Assembly (NCBI RefSeq): GCF_040358985.1
Contig: NZ_CP132932.1
Span: forward strand, 3,596,001 to 3,660,000
Length of the DNA stretch: 64,000 bases
Direction of reading: 5' to 3'
Source: Tunturibacter empetritectus
GTDB taxonomy: Bacteria; Acidobacteriota; Terriglobia; Terriglobales; Acidobacteriaceae
In this document: piece after piece, positions 1 to 8,554 of the stretch
How positions within the stretch are numbered: position 1 is the stretch's first letter
Layout: the number at the start of each line of letters is the position of its first letter
Position numbers and translations under genes: made by a program
The notes under the pieces: model-generated
The model's database searches: none
Told to the model about the DNA's origin: nothing
Seen by the model: the letters and a program-made list of their open reading frames with translations, nothing else

Positions 1-506
1 CCTCGCCCTACGGCGCCAGCAAGGCAGCGGTCACTGCGTATGCCCGGATGTTTCATCGCGCCTTTCAACTCCCCGTCGTGGTGCTCAGGCCCTCGGTCGT
101 CTATGGGCCCTTCCAGGCTCCCCGCATGCTCATCCCGCAGGTGCTGCAATCTCTCTTCGAAGGGAAAGCGGTCTCCGTCACAGAAGGCAGGCAGACGCGC
201 GACTTTATTCACGTACAAGATGTGGCCAGGGGCGTCGTCCACGCTCTTGTCAGCGAGGGCGTCGAGGGTCGTTCCTTCAACCTGGCATCAGGCGAGGTGG
301 TGACCGTGAGAGATTGTCTCGAGCGGATCGAGCGCATCACCGGCCGCCACGGGCTCATTCGCTACGGCGCTCTTCCGTATAAGACAGGCGAGATCTTTTC
401 CTACGAACCGATTGCAGAGAGAACCTTTTCGGCTCTCAACTGGCGGCCTGCCATCTCTCTCGAAGAAGGCCTTGCAAAAACCTGGGAGGCCCTTCGAGAT
501 TGTTGA
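1..506 (+). CDS. NAD-dependent epimerase/dehydratase, 3' part (5' end outside window)
   Basis: Extended short-chain dehydrogenase acting on a nucleotide sugar. The frame is open from base 3 and the first visible residues include YGASK, the catalytic Tyr-x3-Lys of the SDR family. After it come VVVLRPSVVYGP, typical of the substrate-pocket strand, and RDFIHVQDVARG, which matches the RDF-hV-DVA motif of sugar epimerases. The Rossmann dinucleotide site lies upstream of the window. The gene is followed by a glycosyltransferase, rfbF and rfbG, so a role in making a deoxysugar for a surface polysaccharide is likely. An exact substrate (for example CDP-abequose/paratose or a UDP-sugar) cannot be read from this fragment. 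Confidence 0.85.
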   Translation, partial: SPYGASKAAVTAYARMFHRAFQLPVVVLRPSVVYGPFQAPRMLIPQVLQSLFEGKAVSVTEGRQTRDFIHVQDVARGVVHALVSEGVEGRSFNLASGEVVTVRDCLERIERITGRHGLIRYGALPYKTGEIFSYEPIAERTFSALNWRPAISLEEGLAKTWEALRDC

Positions 507-552
507 CTTTAGCTGAAACCACACTAAAGTAGAGAGCAGGAAGAGAGCCTCT

Positions 553-1554
553 TTGATCCCGGTAAAACCGCTTATTTCAATCGTAGTGCCTGTCTTCAAC
601 GAGGAGGTGAACATCCTTCCTTTCTACGACGCGGTGTGCGTTGAGACAGAAAAACTGGCGGACTTATACCGGTTCGAATTTGTCTTCACCGACAATCACA
701 GCTCCGATCAGACCTTTCCCCTCCTGCGGGATCTCGCCGCGCGCGATAGCCGGGTTCAGGCCTATCGGTTTTCGAGAAACTTCGGATTCCAGCGTTCGAT
801 CATGACCGGCTACACACGCGCACGTGGCGACGCAGCGATCCAGCTTGACGTTGACCTTCAGGATCCTCCCGAGTTGATCGCTACTTTTTTAGAGGAGTGG
901 CGGCAGGGAGCTGATGTCGTCTACGGCGTTCGCATCAAACGGCAGGAGTCCTGGCTCCTCAATCTGCAAAGAGTCATCTTCTATCGTCTGATCGACCGTC
1001 TCAGCGAAGAGAAGATTCCCGTCGATGCGGGCGACTTTCGCCTGATTAGCCGGCGCATCATCGATCTGCTCAAAAGCTTCGAAGACGCTCAACCCTACCT
1101 GCGCGGCACCATCGCCACCATGGGCTTCAAACAGGTTGGAATACCGTACAGCCGCAATGCCAGGCTTCGCGGAGAGAGTAAATTTCCGTTTTCGAAGCTT
1201 GTGTCGCTCGCGCTCGATGGAATCTTGAACCATTCGGTGGTGCCGCTCCGCCTGTCCACCTACTTCGGGCTCGTTGTGTCGGTGATCACGTTGATCTCGA
1301 TCATCGGCTACACCTCGGCAAAGCTGATCTTCCGCTCGCAATGGCCGGCGGGCTTTGCCACGCTGGCAGCTCTCAGCCTGGCCTCCATCAGTATCAATGC
1401 GATGCTCCTCGGCATCATCGGTGAATATCTTGGCCGGATGTATCAACAATTGAAGAAGCAACCTCTCACGATCATTGAAGATGTGGCCGGGGTGACGGCC
1501 GGGGATAACCTATCCTTGACGCCCACGGTTACAAATAGTTTGTCGGGGAATTAG
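553..1554 (+). CDS. Family 2 glycosyltransferase, polyprenyl-phosphate type (ArnC/GtrB-like)
   Basis: 333 residues. The N-terminal GT-A domain has ISIVVPVFNEEVNI near residue 8 and DVDLQDPPE near residue 98, the Asp motifs that bind the nucleotide sugar and metal. Two C-terminal membrane helices (about 235-257 and 270-292) are followed by GEYLGRMY, the layout of enzymes that load a sugar onto undecaprenyl phosphate at the inner membrane. The start is a TTG at 553 behind AGGAAGAG; no ATG or GTG fits the frame closely. It lies 46 bases after the epimerase gene and just before rfbF/rfbG, so it probably serves the same surface-polysaccharide pathway. The sugar transferred is not known. Confidence 0.88.
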   Translation: MIPVKPLISIVVPVFNEEVNILPFYDAVCVETEKLADLYRFEFVFTDNHSSDQTFPLLRDLAARDSRVQAYRFSRNFGFQRSIMTGYTRARGDAAIQLDVDLQDPPELIATFLEEWRQGADVVYGVRIKRQESWLLNLQRVIFYRLIDRLSEEKIPVDAGDFRLISRRIIDLLKSFEDAQPYLRGTIATMGFKQVGIPYSRNARLRGESKFPFSKLVSLALDGILNHSVVPLRLSTYFGLVVSVITLISIIGYTSAKLIFRSQWPAGFATLAALSLASISINAMLLGIIGEYLGRMYQQLKKQPLTIIEDVAGVTAGDNLSLTPTVTNSLSGN

Positions 1555-1667
1555 AGGGAATTGAGCGTAACTTGGCGAAACATAGAGACAACATAGATAC
1601 TTAGCACGACACTTGGTCACGAAGGCTATCGATTCATATTGCGTCGACAAAAAGAGGAAATCAAAGC

Positions 1668-2438
1668 ATGAAAGCAGTCATCCTCGCGGGTGGACTTGGA
1701 ACACGGCTGTCGGAGGAGACCACGCTTCGGCCCAAACCGATGGTGGAGATCGGCGGCAGGCCGATGCTCTGGCATATTCTCAAGATCTACTCCCAGCACG
1801 GCATCAACGACTTCATCATCTGCTGCGGCTACAAGGGCTATGTCATCAAGGAGTTCTTCGCGAACTACTTCCTCCACATGTCTGACGTCACCTTCGACAT
1901 GCAGACCAACAAGATGCAGGTCCACAATTCGGTCGCCGAACCGTGGCGCGTCACGCTGGTCGATACCGGGGATCTGACCGGAACAGGCGGCCGGCTACGT
2001 CGCGTGAAGCAGTACCTCGATCCAGGCGAACCCTTCTGCATGACCTACGGTGACGGCGTCGCGGATGTCGATATTACTGCGTCGATCGCATTTCACAAGC
2101 AGCACCGGAAAGCTGTCACTCTCACCAGTGTTCAGCCTATCGCCCGCTTCGGCGCACTGGGACTCAACAACACGCAGATCTACTCGTTCCAGGAGAAGCC
2201 GTCTGACGAGGGAGGCTGGATCAACGGCGGCTTCTTCGTGCTCGAACCGTCGGCGATCGATGCGGTGACCGATGACTCACAGATGTTCGAACGGGAGCCC
2301 ATCGAGATGCTCGTCAACAAAGGAGAGGTGCATGCGTTCTTCCATCGCGGCTTCTGGCAGGCGATGGATACCCTCCGCGAAAAGCAGCATCTGGAAGAGC
2401 TCTGGCAGACGGGCAAGGCACCTTGGAAGACTTGGTAG
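1668..2438 (+). CDS. rfbF: Glucose-1-phosphate cytidylyltransferase
   Basis: 256 residues, the usual length for RfbF. It makes CDP-glucose from CTP and glucose 1-phosphate, the first committed step to CDP-linked 6-deoxy and 3,6-dideoxy sugars. The N-terminus carries the nucleotidyltransferase signature AVILAGGLGTRL followed by RPKPMVEIGGRPMLWH. YGDGVADVD near residue 126 holds the metal-binding acidic residues. The ATG at 1668 has GAGGAAAT at good spacing. The next gene encodes the enzyme that uses its product, so the two form a functional pair. Confidence 0.95.
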   Translation: MKAVILAGGLGTRLSEETTLRPKPMVEIGGRPMLWHILKIYSQHGINDFIICCGYKGYVIKEFFANYFLHMSDVTFDMQTNKMQVHNSVAEPWRVTLVDTGDLTGTGGRLRRVKQYLDPGEPFCMTYGDGVADVDITASIAFHKQHRKAVTLTSVQPIARFGALGLNNTQIYSFQEKPSDEGGWINGGFFVLEPSAIDAVTDDSQMFEREPIEMLVNKGEVHAFFHRGFWQAMDTLREKQHLEELWQTGKAPWKTW

Positions 2439-2542
2439 ATCGCTCGCCAACCACCACCAAGCTCACTGCCCTTCTGCGAATTTGCAATCAGAGGCGAAGA
2501 ATTTAGAACCAAGAAGCTTAAACCAGGAGACGCGGAGGTTTC

Positions 2543-3640
2543 ATGTCGCACGATGCGAAGTTCTGGGCCGGAAGGCGCGTCTTTCTCACTGGGCATACCG
2601 GCTTCAAAGGGGGATGGCTCGCTCTGTGGCTCTCTCGTCTGGGCGCAGAGGTGCGAGGCTACTCGCTCAATCCCTGCACGATCCCCAGCCTCTTCGACGC
2701 AGCACGCATAGGCAGCCGTGTAGAAGACATTCGCGGCGACATCCGCGACGCAGCCCACCTGGAGAAGTCGATGAAGGACTTCGCCCCGGAGGTCGTCTTT
2801 CACCTCGCCGCTCAGCCTCTCGTGCGTCTCTCCTACGACGATCCCATCACCACCTACGAGACCAACGTCATCGGCACAGCGCGCGTGCTGGACTCAGTTC
2901 GCCGTACGCCGTCGGTTCGCGCCGTAGTCTCGGTCACGACCGACAAATGCTACGAGAACAAAGAGTGGGTGTGGGGTTATCGCGAGACCGATCCCCTCGG
3001 CGGCTACGATCCCTACTCCAGCTCCAAGGCTTGCGCTGAGATCGTCTCCGCCGCCTTCCGCCAGTCATACTTCCCGGTCGACAAGATCGCCAGTCACCGA
3101 GTAGCCATCGCCACCGCACGTGCCGGCAACGTCATCGGCGGAGGCGACTGGTCGCTCGACCGCCTGCTCCCCGACCTCGTCCGAGGTTTTCTCTCCGGCA
3201 AGCCCGTGCCCATCCGCCGTCCGCACGCGATACGTCCCTGGCAGCATGTGCTTGAGCCGCTCCACGGCTATCTGAGCCTCGCCGAAAAGCTGCTCTCCGC
3301 CGACCCCGCGAGGTACGCGACAGCCTACAACTTCGGCCCGGCAGACGACGACGCACGTCCCGTAGGTTGGATCGCAGAGCGCATGACGCGCACCTGGGGC
3401 GACGGCGCCTCATGGGTTCTCGACGAAGACCCCAGCGTGCACGAAGCCGGCTATCTCAAACTCGATGCGAGCCGGGCTCGCGCAGACCTGGCTTGGACGC
3501 CCCGCCTCCATCTCTCCGACGCACTCGATTGGCTCGTCCGCTGGTACAAGGCGCACGAAGCAGGCGCTGACATGCAGGCTTACACCTTCGACCAGATCGG
3601 CCAGTACGAGACGATCCTTGCAAGCCCACCGGCATTTTAG
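2543..3640 (+). CDS. rfbG: CDP-glucose 4,6-dehydratase
   Basis: 365 residues, normal for the family. It converts CDP-glucose to CDP-4-keto-6-deoxyglucose with bound NAD. VFLTGHTGFKGGWLALWL at residues 13-30 is the Rossmann glycine motif in its RfbG-specific form, and Tyr158-x3-Lys162 (YSSSK) is the catalytic pair. GNVIGGGDWSLDRLLPD is also characteristic. A GGAGG lies five bases before the ATG. It sits about 100 bases after rfbF. No rfbH-type dehydratase is present downstream, so the final sugar must be set by genes upstream of this window or elsewhere. Confidence 0.95.
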   Translation: MSHDAKFWAGRRVFLTGHTGFKGGWLALWLSRLGAEVRGYSLNPCTIPSLFDAARIGSRVEDIRGDIRDAAHLEKSMKDFAPEVVFHLAAQPLVRLSYDDPITTYETNVIGTARVLDSVRRTPSVRAVVSVTTDKCYENKEWVWGYRETDPLGGYDPYSSSKACAEIVSAAFRQSYFPVDKIASHRVAIATARAGNVIGGGDWSLDRLLPDLVRGFLSGKPVPIRRPHAIRPWQHVLEPLHGYLSLAEKLLSADPARYATAYNFGPADDDARPVGWIAERMTRTWGDGASWVLDEDPSVHEAGYLKLDASRARADLAWTPRLHLSDALDWLVRWYKAHEAGADMQAYTFDQIGQYETILASPPAF

Positions 3641-3694
3641 ATTCGACCGGAAGCGTTCCTCTCAGCAAGGATGCAGAGCAGGATAACAAGCCGA

Positions 3695-4867
3695 ATGGCG
3701 CAGACAACACAACCCGCCGCAGCATGGACCTCCGACCTCAGGCAATGGCTGCGTGAGTCAGCCGCGCACTCCGGCTTCGACACCGTAGGAGTAGCGCCAG
3801 TCGCCACAGGCAATCCCGAAGACGATAAGCCACTCGACGCGCAACGATTCGAAGCCTGGATCGACTCCGGCCGAGCAGGCGAGATGGACTACCTCAAGCG
3901 CCGTGACGAGCACGGAGTCTTGCTGCGAAGCGACGTGCAGATCGCAATGCCCTGGGCGCGTTCGGTCATCGTCTGCGCGCTGAACTACAACGCCGCGGCC
4001 CCACTCTCCATTGACCCATCCTCACCCGCCACCGGATGGATCGCCCGCTACGCCTGGAGCGGCCGCACCGACCCCGCCAAACCCGGCGAACTCGCCCCCA
4101 CCGATTATCACGACGAGCTGCTAAGCCGCCTCAAAAAAATCGAGTCACAACTCCACGAGCGCCTCGCCTGCCAGACCCGCTGCTATGTGGACACCGGCCC
4201 CCTGGTGGAGCGAGCCGCAGCCGCAAAGGCCGGCATCGGCTGGGTCGGCAAGAACACCTGCGTCCTCGATCAGAAGCTCGGCTCCTGGCTGTTGTTTGGC
4301 GTCATCGTCACGTCAATCCCGGTCTCCCCCACGTTCGAGCTCGAAGTCGCTGTGGACCGCTGCGGCAGTTGCACTCGCTGCCTCGATGCCTGCCCCACCG
4401 ACGCGCTGGTTGCGCCACACCAGATGGACGCCTCGCTCTGCATCTCCTATCTCACCATCGAAAAAAAAGGCACAATCCCTGAAGAGCTGCGAGAACCGAT
4501 GGGCCGCCAGGTCTTCGGCTGCGATATCTGCCAGGACGTCTGTCCCTGGAACCGCCGCTCTCCCATCTCGCAGAGCGACGGAATGCTCCCACGAAGACAG
4601 CTGGTCAACCCATCGCTGTCTTGGCTCGCCGAACTGGACTCCGCAACCTTCAAGCAATGGTTCAAGGGATCGCCTCTCGAACGCACGCGCCTGAAGCGGC
4701 TGCATCGCAACGTCGCTATCGCCATGGGAAACAGCGGCGAAGCGCAGTTCCTCCCACAATTGGAGCAATGGAGCGCAGCGGAAGACCCCGTGCTTGCCGA
4801 GTCGTCGCAGTGGGCCATCGCGCGCATCCACGGCCTCACCAACACTCCAACCCCCCAGCCCTCCTAG
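3695..4867 (+). CDS. queG: Epoxyqueuosine reductase
   Basis: Cobalamin and iron-sulfur enzyme that reduces epoxyqueuosine to queuosine, the last step of making the modified base at tRNA position 34. About 390 residues. Two ferredoxin-like 4Fe-4S sets are visible: CGSCTRCLDACP (near 223) and FGCDICQDVCPWN (near 275). The N-terminal domain contains VDTGPLVERAAAAKAGIGWVGKNT, a well conserved QueG stretch, and the C-terminus is HEAT-like. An in-frame ATG at 3671 would add eight residues, but its only Shine-Dalgarno-like bases abut the start; 3695 has AGGA eleven bases upstream. It lies 54 bases after rfbG but is functionally unrelated to it. Confidence 0.93.
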   Translation: MAQTTQPAAAWTSDLRQWLRESAAHSGFDTVGVAPVATGNPEDDKPLDAQRFEAWIDSGRAGEMDYLKRRDEHGVLLRSDVQIAMPWARSVIVCALNYNAAAPLSIDPSSPATGWIARYAWSGRTDPAKPGELAPTDYHDELLSRLKKIESQLHERLACQTRCYVDTGPLVERAAAAKAGIGWVGKNTCVLDQKLGSWLLFGVIVTSIPVSPTFELEVAVDRCGSCTRCLDACPTDALVAPHQMDASLCISYLTIEKKGTIPEELREPMGRQVFGCDICQDVCPWNRRSPISQSDGMLPRRQLVNPSLSWLAELDSATFKQWFKGSPLERTRLKRLHRNVAIAMGNSGEAQFLPQLEQWSAAEDPVLAESSQWAIARIHGLTNTPTPQPS

Positions 4868-4921
4868 GCCAACATCAACAGCCACCGAAAACCGACACCC
4901 TCTGCTAGCATCGGGAGTGAA

Positions 4922-5929
4922 TTGCCCGGCCGCCGCTCGCCGGATCTTGCATCGAACTCTCCTATGCCGTCAACTCTTCCCGACAAACCCGAAGCGCACA
5001 CGACCGCGAACACCAGCCACCCGGATCTGCCGCCGAAGCCGATCGAGGAGGTCACACCCGTAGTCTGCGACGACACCCTCTCAGGACAGATCGTCGCGTT
5101 AGCCCGCTACATGGGCCGCACCGAGGTCCATACCTACGCCTTCAGCGTCGCCGCCAACGTCATCCTCTCGCTCTTTCCGTTCATCGTGCTCCTGCTGACC
5201 CTCTGCCGCAGCGTCTTCCACTCGCGCTCGATGGAGGCCATCGTCGGCGACATGATGAAGAACCTCCTCCCTGTCGGCCAGGACTTCGTCATGCGCAACA
5301 TGCAGCTGCTGGCCCACCCCCACAAGGGGACCCAGCTCTTCTCGTTGGTCATGCTGCTGATCACCTCTACAGGTGTCTTTCTACCGCTCGAGGTTGCGTT
5401 GAACCGGGTTTGGGGAGTTCGCCAGAATCGAAGCTATCTTCACAACCAGGCCGTATCCCTCGGACTGGCCTTCGCGGTCGGCGTCCTGGCCATGGCCTCG
5501 GTAGCATCCACTGCCAGCCAGCAGACCATCCTCGCCTGGGTCTTCTTCGGCCACACCGAAAATGTCGTCTTCCACTTCATCTCCTTCGCCTTCCTCAAGC
5601 TCTGCGCCGGGCTTGCGAGCATCCTGATGTTCTTTCTAATCTATTGGGTGTTGCCCTACAGAAAGATTCCGGCGCGAGCAGTGGTGCCTACAGCCATCGT
5701 CGTCGGCCTGCTCTGGCAGTTGGCGAAGTACCTCTATATCAAGGCTCTTCCCTGGTTGGACTTTCAGTCCGTCTACGGACCGTTTTATATTTCGGTAGGG
5801 TTGATGATGTGGGCGTTTCTCTCCGGCCTGCTCTTGCTGGCAGGAGCCCATTTTTCCGCAACCCGTTATACCTTGAAGCTGGCACGGCAGGCGGACCTGG
5901 AGGCTGCGAACGATGCAAGACCCGAATAG
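4922..5929 (+). CDS. YihY/BrkB-family inner membrane protein
   Basis: About 335 residues with the multi-helix YihY/BrkB (formerly RNase BN-like) fold. Hydrophobic segments include FSVAANVILSLFPFIVLLLT, LFSLVMLLITSTGVFLPLEV and the C-terminal GLMMWAFLSGLLLLAGAHFS, and the family motif VWGVRQNRS is present. The molecular function of the family is not settled. The TTG at 4922 has GGGAG four bases upstream; the alternative ATG at 4964 gives a protein 14 residues shorter but has no clear ribosome binding site. Its last 17 bases overlap the start of the phosphatase gene, so the two are probably translated together. Confidence 0.82.
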   Translation: MPGRRSPDLASNSPMPSTLPDKPEAHTTANTSHPDLPPKPIEEVTPVVCDDTLSGQIVALARYMGRTEVHTYAFSVAANVILSLFPFIVLLLTLCRSVFHSRSMEAIVGDMMKNLLPVGQDFVMRNMQLLAHPHKGTQLFSLVMLLITSTGVFLPLEVALNRVWGVRQNRSYLHNQAVSLGLAFAVGVLAMASVASTASQQTILAWVFFGHTENVVFHFISFAFLKLCAGLASILMFFLIYWVLPYRKIPARAVVPTAIVVGLLWQLAKYLYIKALPWLDFQSVYGPFYISVGLMMWAFLSGLLLLAGAHFSATRYTLKLARQADLEAANDARPE

Positions 5930-8153
5930 CCCTACCCGGCCGCGCGTTCTCAGCCTGCTGAGAGAACGGCTGCCGACAGGACTTGCCGGCGCCGCAGCTT
6001 GGCTTGGACTGTGGTTCTGTGTGCTGTTCGTCCGCCGCTGGATTCCGGGCGGATTCGGAACCTTCCTTGGAGTGCTGCAGTTTTTTGTTGGAATTGCGCT
6101 GATCTCAGTCGCAATTCCCCTTGCCTGGCAGTTCGTGCGCCGGAATCTGCTGTGGAGCCTGCGCAACAAACTGGTGCTCACCTATCTGCTCATCGGTCTC
6201 GCCCCGGTGATCTTGTTCCTCACCCTCGTCGGAGTTCTGGCCTACGTCGCCGCGGGGCAGTTCGCCATCCACCTCACAGACTCGCGGCTGCAGGCTGAGC
6301 TGATCCAGATGAGAAACGAGAGCGGCCACCGCGCCGACCTCACCACTGCCCTCGTCGCCGAACGCCCCAAGGACTCAGCGCAGCAGATCGGCGGTGCAGT
6401 CCAGAACATCGAAAGCGCCGGAGAGGTAGCTCGTCTCGACATGCCTCGTATGAGGCTGCATCGCGAGACCCGTGTCTTCATGAATGGTGCTCCCATCGAC
6501 CTTGGCCCCAACTATCGCGGTAAAGCCCCGTTCGGCCTTCCTCCCTGGGCGACGGAACTGCCGGGTGGGGAGTTCTCCGGTCTGGTTCTCGATGGGCGCG
6601 ATCTCTACCTCGTCGCGCTTCACCAGAAAAAGTGGGACAGCGGACGCATCTTCACTCTGATGTCGAGCCTGCCGGTGGACAGCGCCTTTCTGAAGCTGGC
6701 CTCTGACGGCCTGGGACAAGCCAGCCTGCTGCCCCAGCGCGCAGGAAGAACCGCCAACGAGATCAGTCAGGAGAACAAAAACGGCGCGCCTGCTCCCGCG
6801 AAAAAATCGAGTCAAAAGGTCCGGTTCGCCGTAGGAGCCGACGGCATCAACAGCGGGTCCAGCTGGGTCGTCGGTGGCACCGAGCCGCCCGCCGTCAACC
6901 TCGCCGACGCCCGCGTCAGCTTCACCTCAACCGAGCCGATTGTCGACTGGGATACAGGAGAGCGGGACAACGTTCTCATCGCGGTTCAATCCCGGCCGTC
7001 TCTGCTCTATAACCAGCTCTTCGGCTCCTCGCTCGGCGGAATTGTAACCAGCGTTCTGCGTATTGCCATCATCCTGCTCTGCGTGCTCTTCGCGCTCATT
7101 GAGATGCTGGCCTTGTGGATGGCGATCGCTCTTAGCCGCACCATCACCTCGTCGGTGGCCGATCTCTACAGCGCAACGGAACACATCGAGGATGGTGATC
7201 TGGACTATCGCATCGGCGTCAAGAGCGACGACCAGCTCGCCGAGCTCAGCCGATCCTTCAACACCATGTCGGGATCGCTGAAGCGCCTGCTTGAAGAACA
7301 GAAGGAAAAAGAGCGCCTGCAGAACGAGATCTCCATCGCGCAGGAGGTGCAGGCCAACCTCTTTCCGCTTCACGCCCAGGGACTCGCGACGCTCGATCTG
7401 CACGGAGTCTGCCGGCCGGCACGCTCGGTCAGCGGCGACTACTACGACTTCCTCGTCTTCCACGAAGAAGCCCATGCAGGCATGATGAACCGCCGCGAGA
7501 CCGGTGTCGGAATCGCCATCGGCGACATCAGCGGAAAGGGAATCTCCGCGGCGCTGCTCATGGCAACCCTCCACTCCGCAGTGCGGGCCTACCGCTTCGC
7601 CAGCGAAGAGCTCGTCTACAGCGAATCCAGTGTGGCCGGGCTCATGGCCAGCAGGGAAGGCCGCGGCGGAGACTGCGACGAGCTGTTCCAATCGCCGGGA
7701 CGCATCCTCTCCCTGCTCAACCGGCACCTCTATCGCAGCACGCAGCCGGAGAAGTATGCCACCCTGTTTCTCGCGCACTACGACGTCGCCACGGCCATGA
7801 TGACCTACTCGAACGCCGGTCAGCTTCCGCCTCTGGTCCTCAGTCGCGACGGTCAGATCCGCCGGCTCGACAAGGGAGGCACCGTGGTGGGGCTCATGGA
7901 CGGCATGCAATACGAGGAAGACCGATTCCACATGCAGCCGGGAGACATCATGGTCGCCTACTCTGACGGCGTAACCGAGCCAGAGAACGACTTTGGCGAG
8001 TTTGGTGAGGAGCGCATGATGGAGGTCGTCGCGCGCTACCGCGATCAGCCCCTGCACATGATCTCCGGCCAGGTGATGCTGGCGCTCGACGCCTGGATCG
8101 GCGCCGAAGAGCAACCCGACGACATCACCCTCGTCCTGGCCCGCAAGACCTGA
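5913..8153 (+). CDS. Membrane PP2C-type serine phosphatase with HAMP domain (RsbU/SpoIIE-like)
   Basis: 746 residues. Three hydrophobic stretches (about 22-40, 48-72, 87-112) precede an extracytoplasmic region to about 370, a further helix (about 372-402), a HAMP linker (about 400-455) and a SpoIIE phosphatase domain (about 490-745). The phosphatase metal motifs are visible as SGDYYDF, GDISGKGISAALLMATLH (near 535) and AYSDGVTEPEN (near 682). Such enzymes usually dephosphorylate STAS anti-anti-sigma proteins in partner-switching stress circuits. A STAS protein is encoded at 47536-47889, but nothing in the sequence links the two. GGAGG lies inside the YihY gene nine bases before the ATG. Confidence 0.9.
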   Translation: MQDPNSPTRPRVLSLLRERLPTGLAGAAAWLGLWFCVLFVRRWIPGGFGTFLGVLQFFVGIALISVAIPLAWQFVRRNLLWSLRNKLVLTYLLIGLAPVILFLTLVGVLAYVAAGQFAIHLTDSRLQAELIQMRNESGHRADLTTALVAERPKDSAQQIGGAVQNIESAGEVARLDMPRMRLHRETRVFMNGAPIDLGPNYRGKAPFGLPPWATELPGGEFSGLVLDGRDLYLVALHQKKWDSGRIFTLMSSLPVDSAFLKLASDGLGQASLLPQRAGRTANEISQENKNGAPAPAKKSSQKVRFAVGADGINSGSSWVVGGTEPPAVNLADARVSFTSTEPIVDWDTGERDNVLIAVQSRPSLLYNQLFGSSLGGIVTSVLRIAIILLCVLFALIEMLALWMAIALSRTITSSVADLYSATEHIEDGDLDYRIGVKSDDQLAELSRSFNTMSGSLKRLLEEQKEKERLQNEISIAQEVQANLFPLHAQGLATLDLHGVCRPARSVSGDYYDFLVFHEEAHAGMMNRRETGVGIAIGDISGKGISAALLMATLHSAVRAYRFASEELVYSESSVAGLMASREGRGGDCDELFQSPGRILSLLNRHLYRSTQPEKYATLFLAHYDVATAMMTYSNAGQLPPLVLSRDGQIRRLDKGGTVVGLMDGMQYEEDRFHMQPGDIMVAYSDGVTEPENDFGEFGEERMMEVVARYRDQPLHMISGQVMLALDAWIGAEEQPDDITLVLARKT

Positions 8154-8164
8154 CAAAAGAAGCT

Positions 8165-8342
8165 GTCCTGCCGGACGGGCCTCCTGCGCGGAGGGCGGGC
8201 GTTCGCACGCCTTTTTAGAGCTTCGCCCGGTCCTCCCGTTGGTCGGCACGAGATCTACCCGCGACCAACGGGAACGCCAACCGAAGGGGTATACACGTCA
8301 CGAAGTGACCGCCGCCCGCGCAGGGCGCCCGTCCGGCAGGAC
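8165..8342. repeat. 178-bp giant inverted repeat (BIME-like element, copy 1)
   Basis: Perfect 16-base outer arms (8165-8180 and 8327-8342), imperfect middle arms (CCTGCGCGG against its complement) and perfect 11-base inner arms (8235-8245 and 8262-8272) mean the whole segment can fold as one long hairpin. The right half, read on the minus strand, matches a second single-arm copy at 19613-19696. It lies just after the phosphatase stop codon, between the convergent ends of this gene and the beta-propeller gene. A pair of inverted REP-like units is the simplest reading. Confidence 0.8.
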
Positions 8343-8554
8343 GCTGTCTCCTAAAAAATAGTTGAAAAACGTGGCGCATTTTTCACCGACGAAAAACACG
8401 TTGTCAGCACACCATCTCCACCACGCATTCCACCACGATCGCACCAGCAAAAAACCACGATCAAACACGCACTTTTTCCAAAACACCCTCAAAAAACCCA
8501 GCAACACAACAGAAATCCAGCCGCCCACCACGCCAAATTTTTTCTCGGAGATTT
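8343..8554. other. A/C-rich, G-poor intergenic tract
   Basis: No credible gene. From about 8391 to 8540 the plus strand is strikingly poor in G and rich in A and C, with runs of A and many CACC/CCAC words, unlike the GC-balanced coding DNA on each side. It is the 3' flank of both convergent neighbours. No terminator hairpin with a clear U-run was recognised. Confidence 0.5.
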
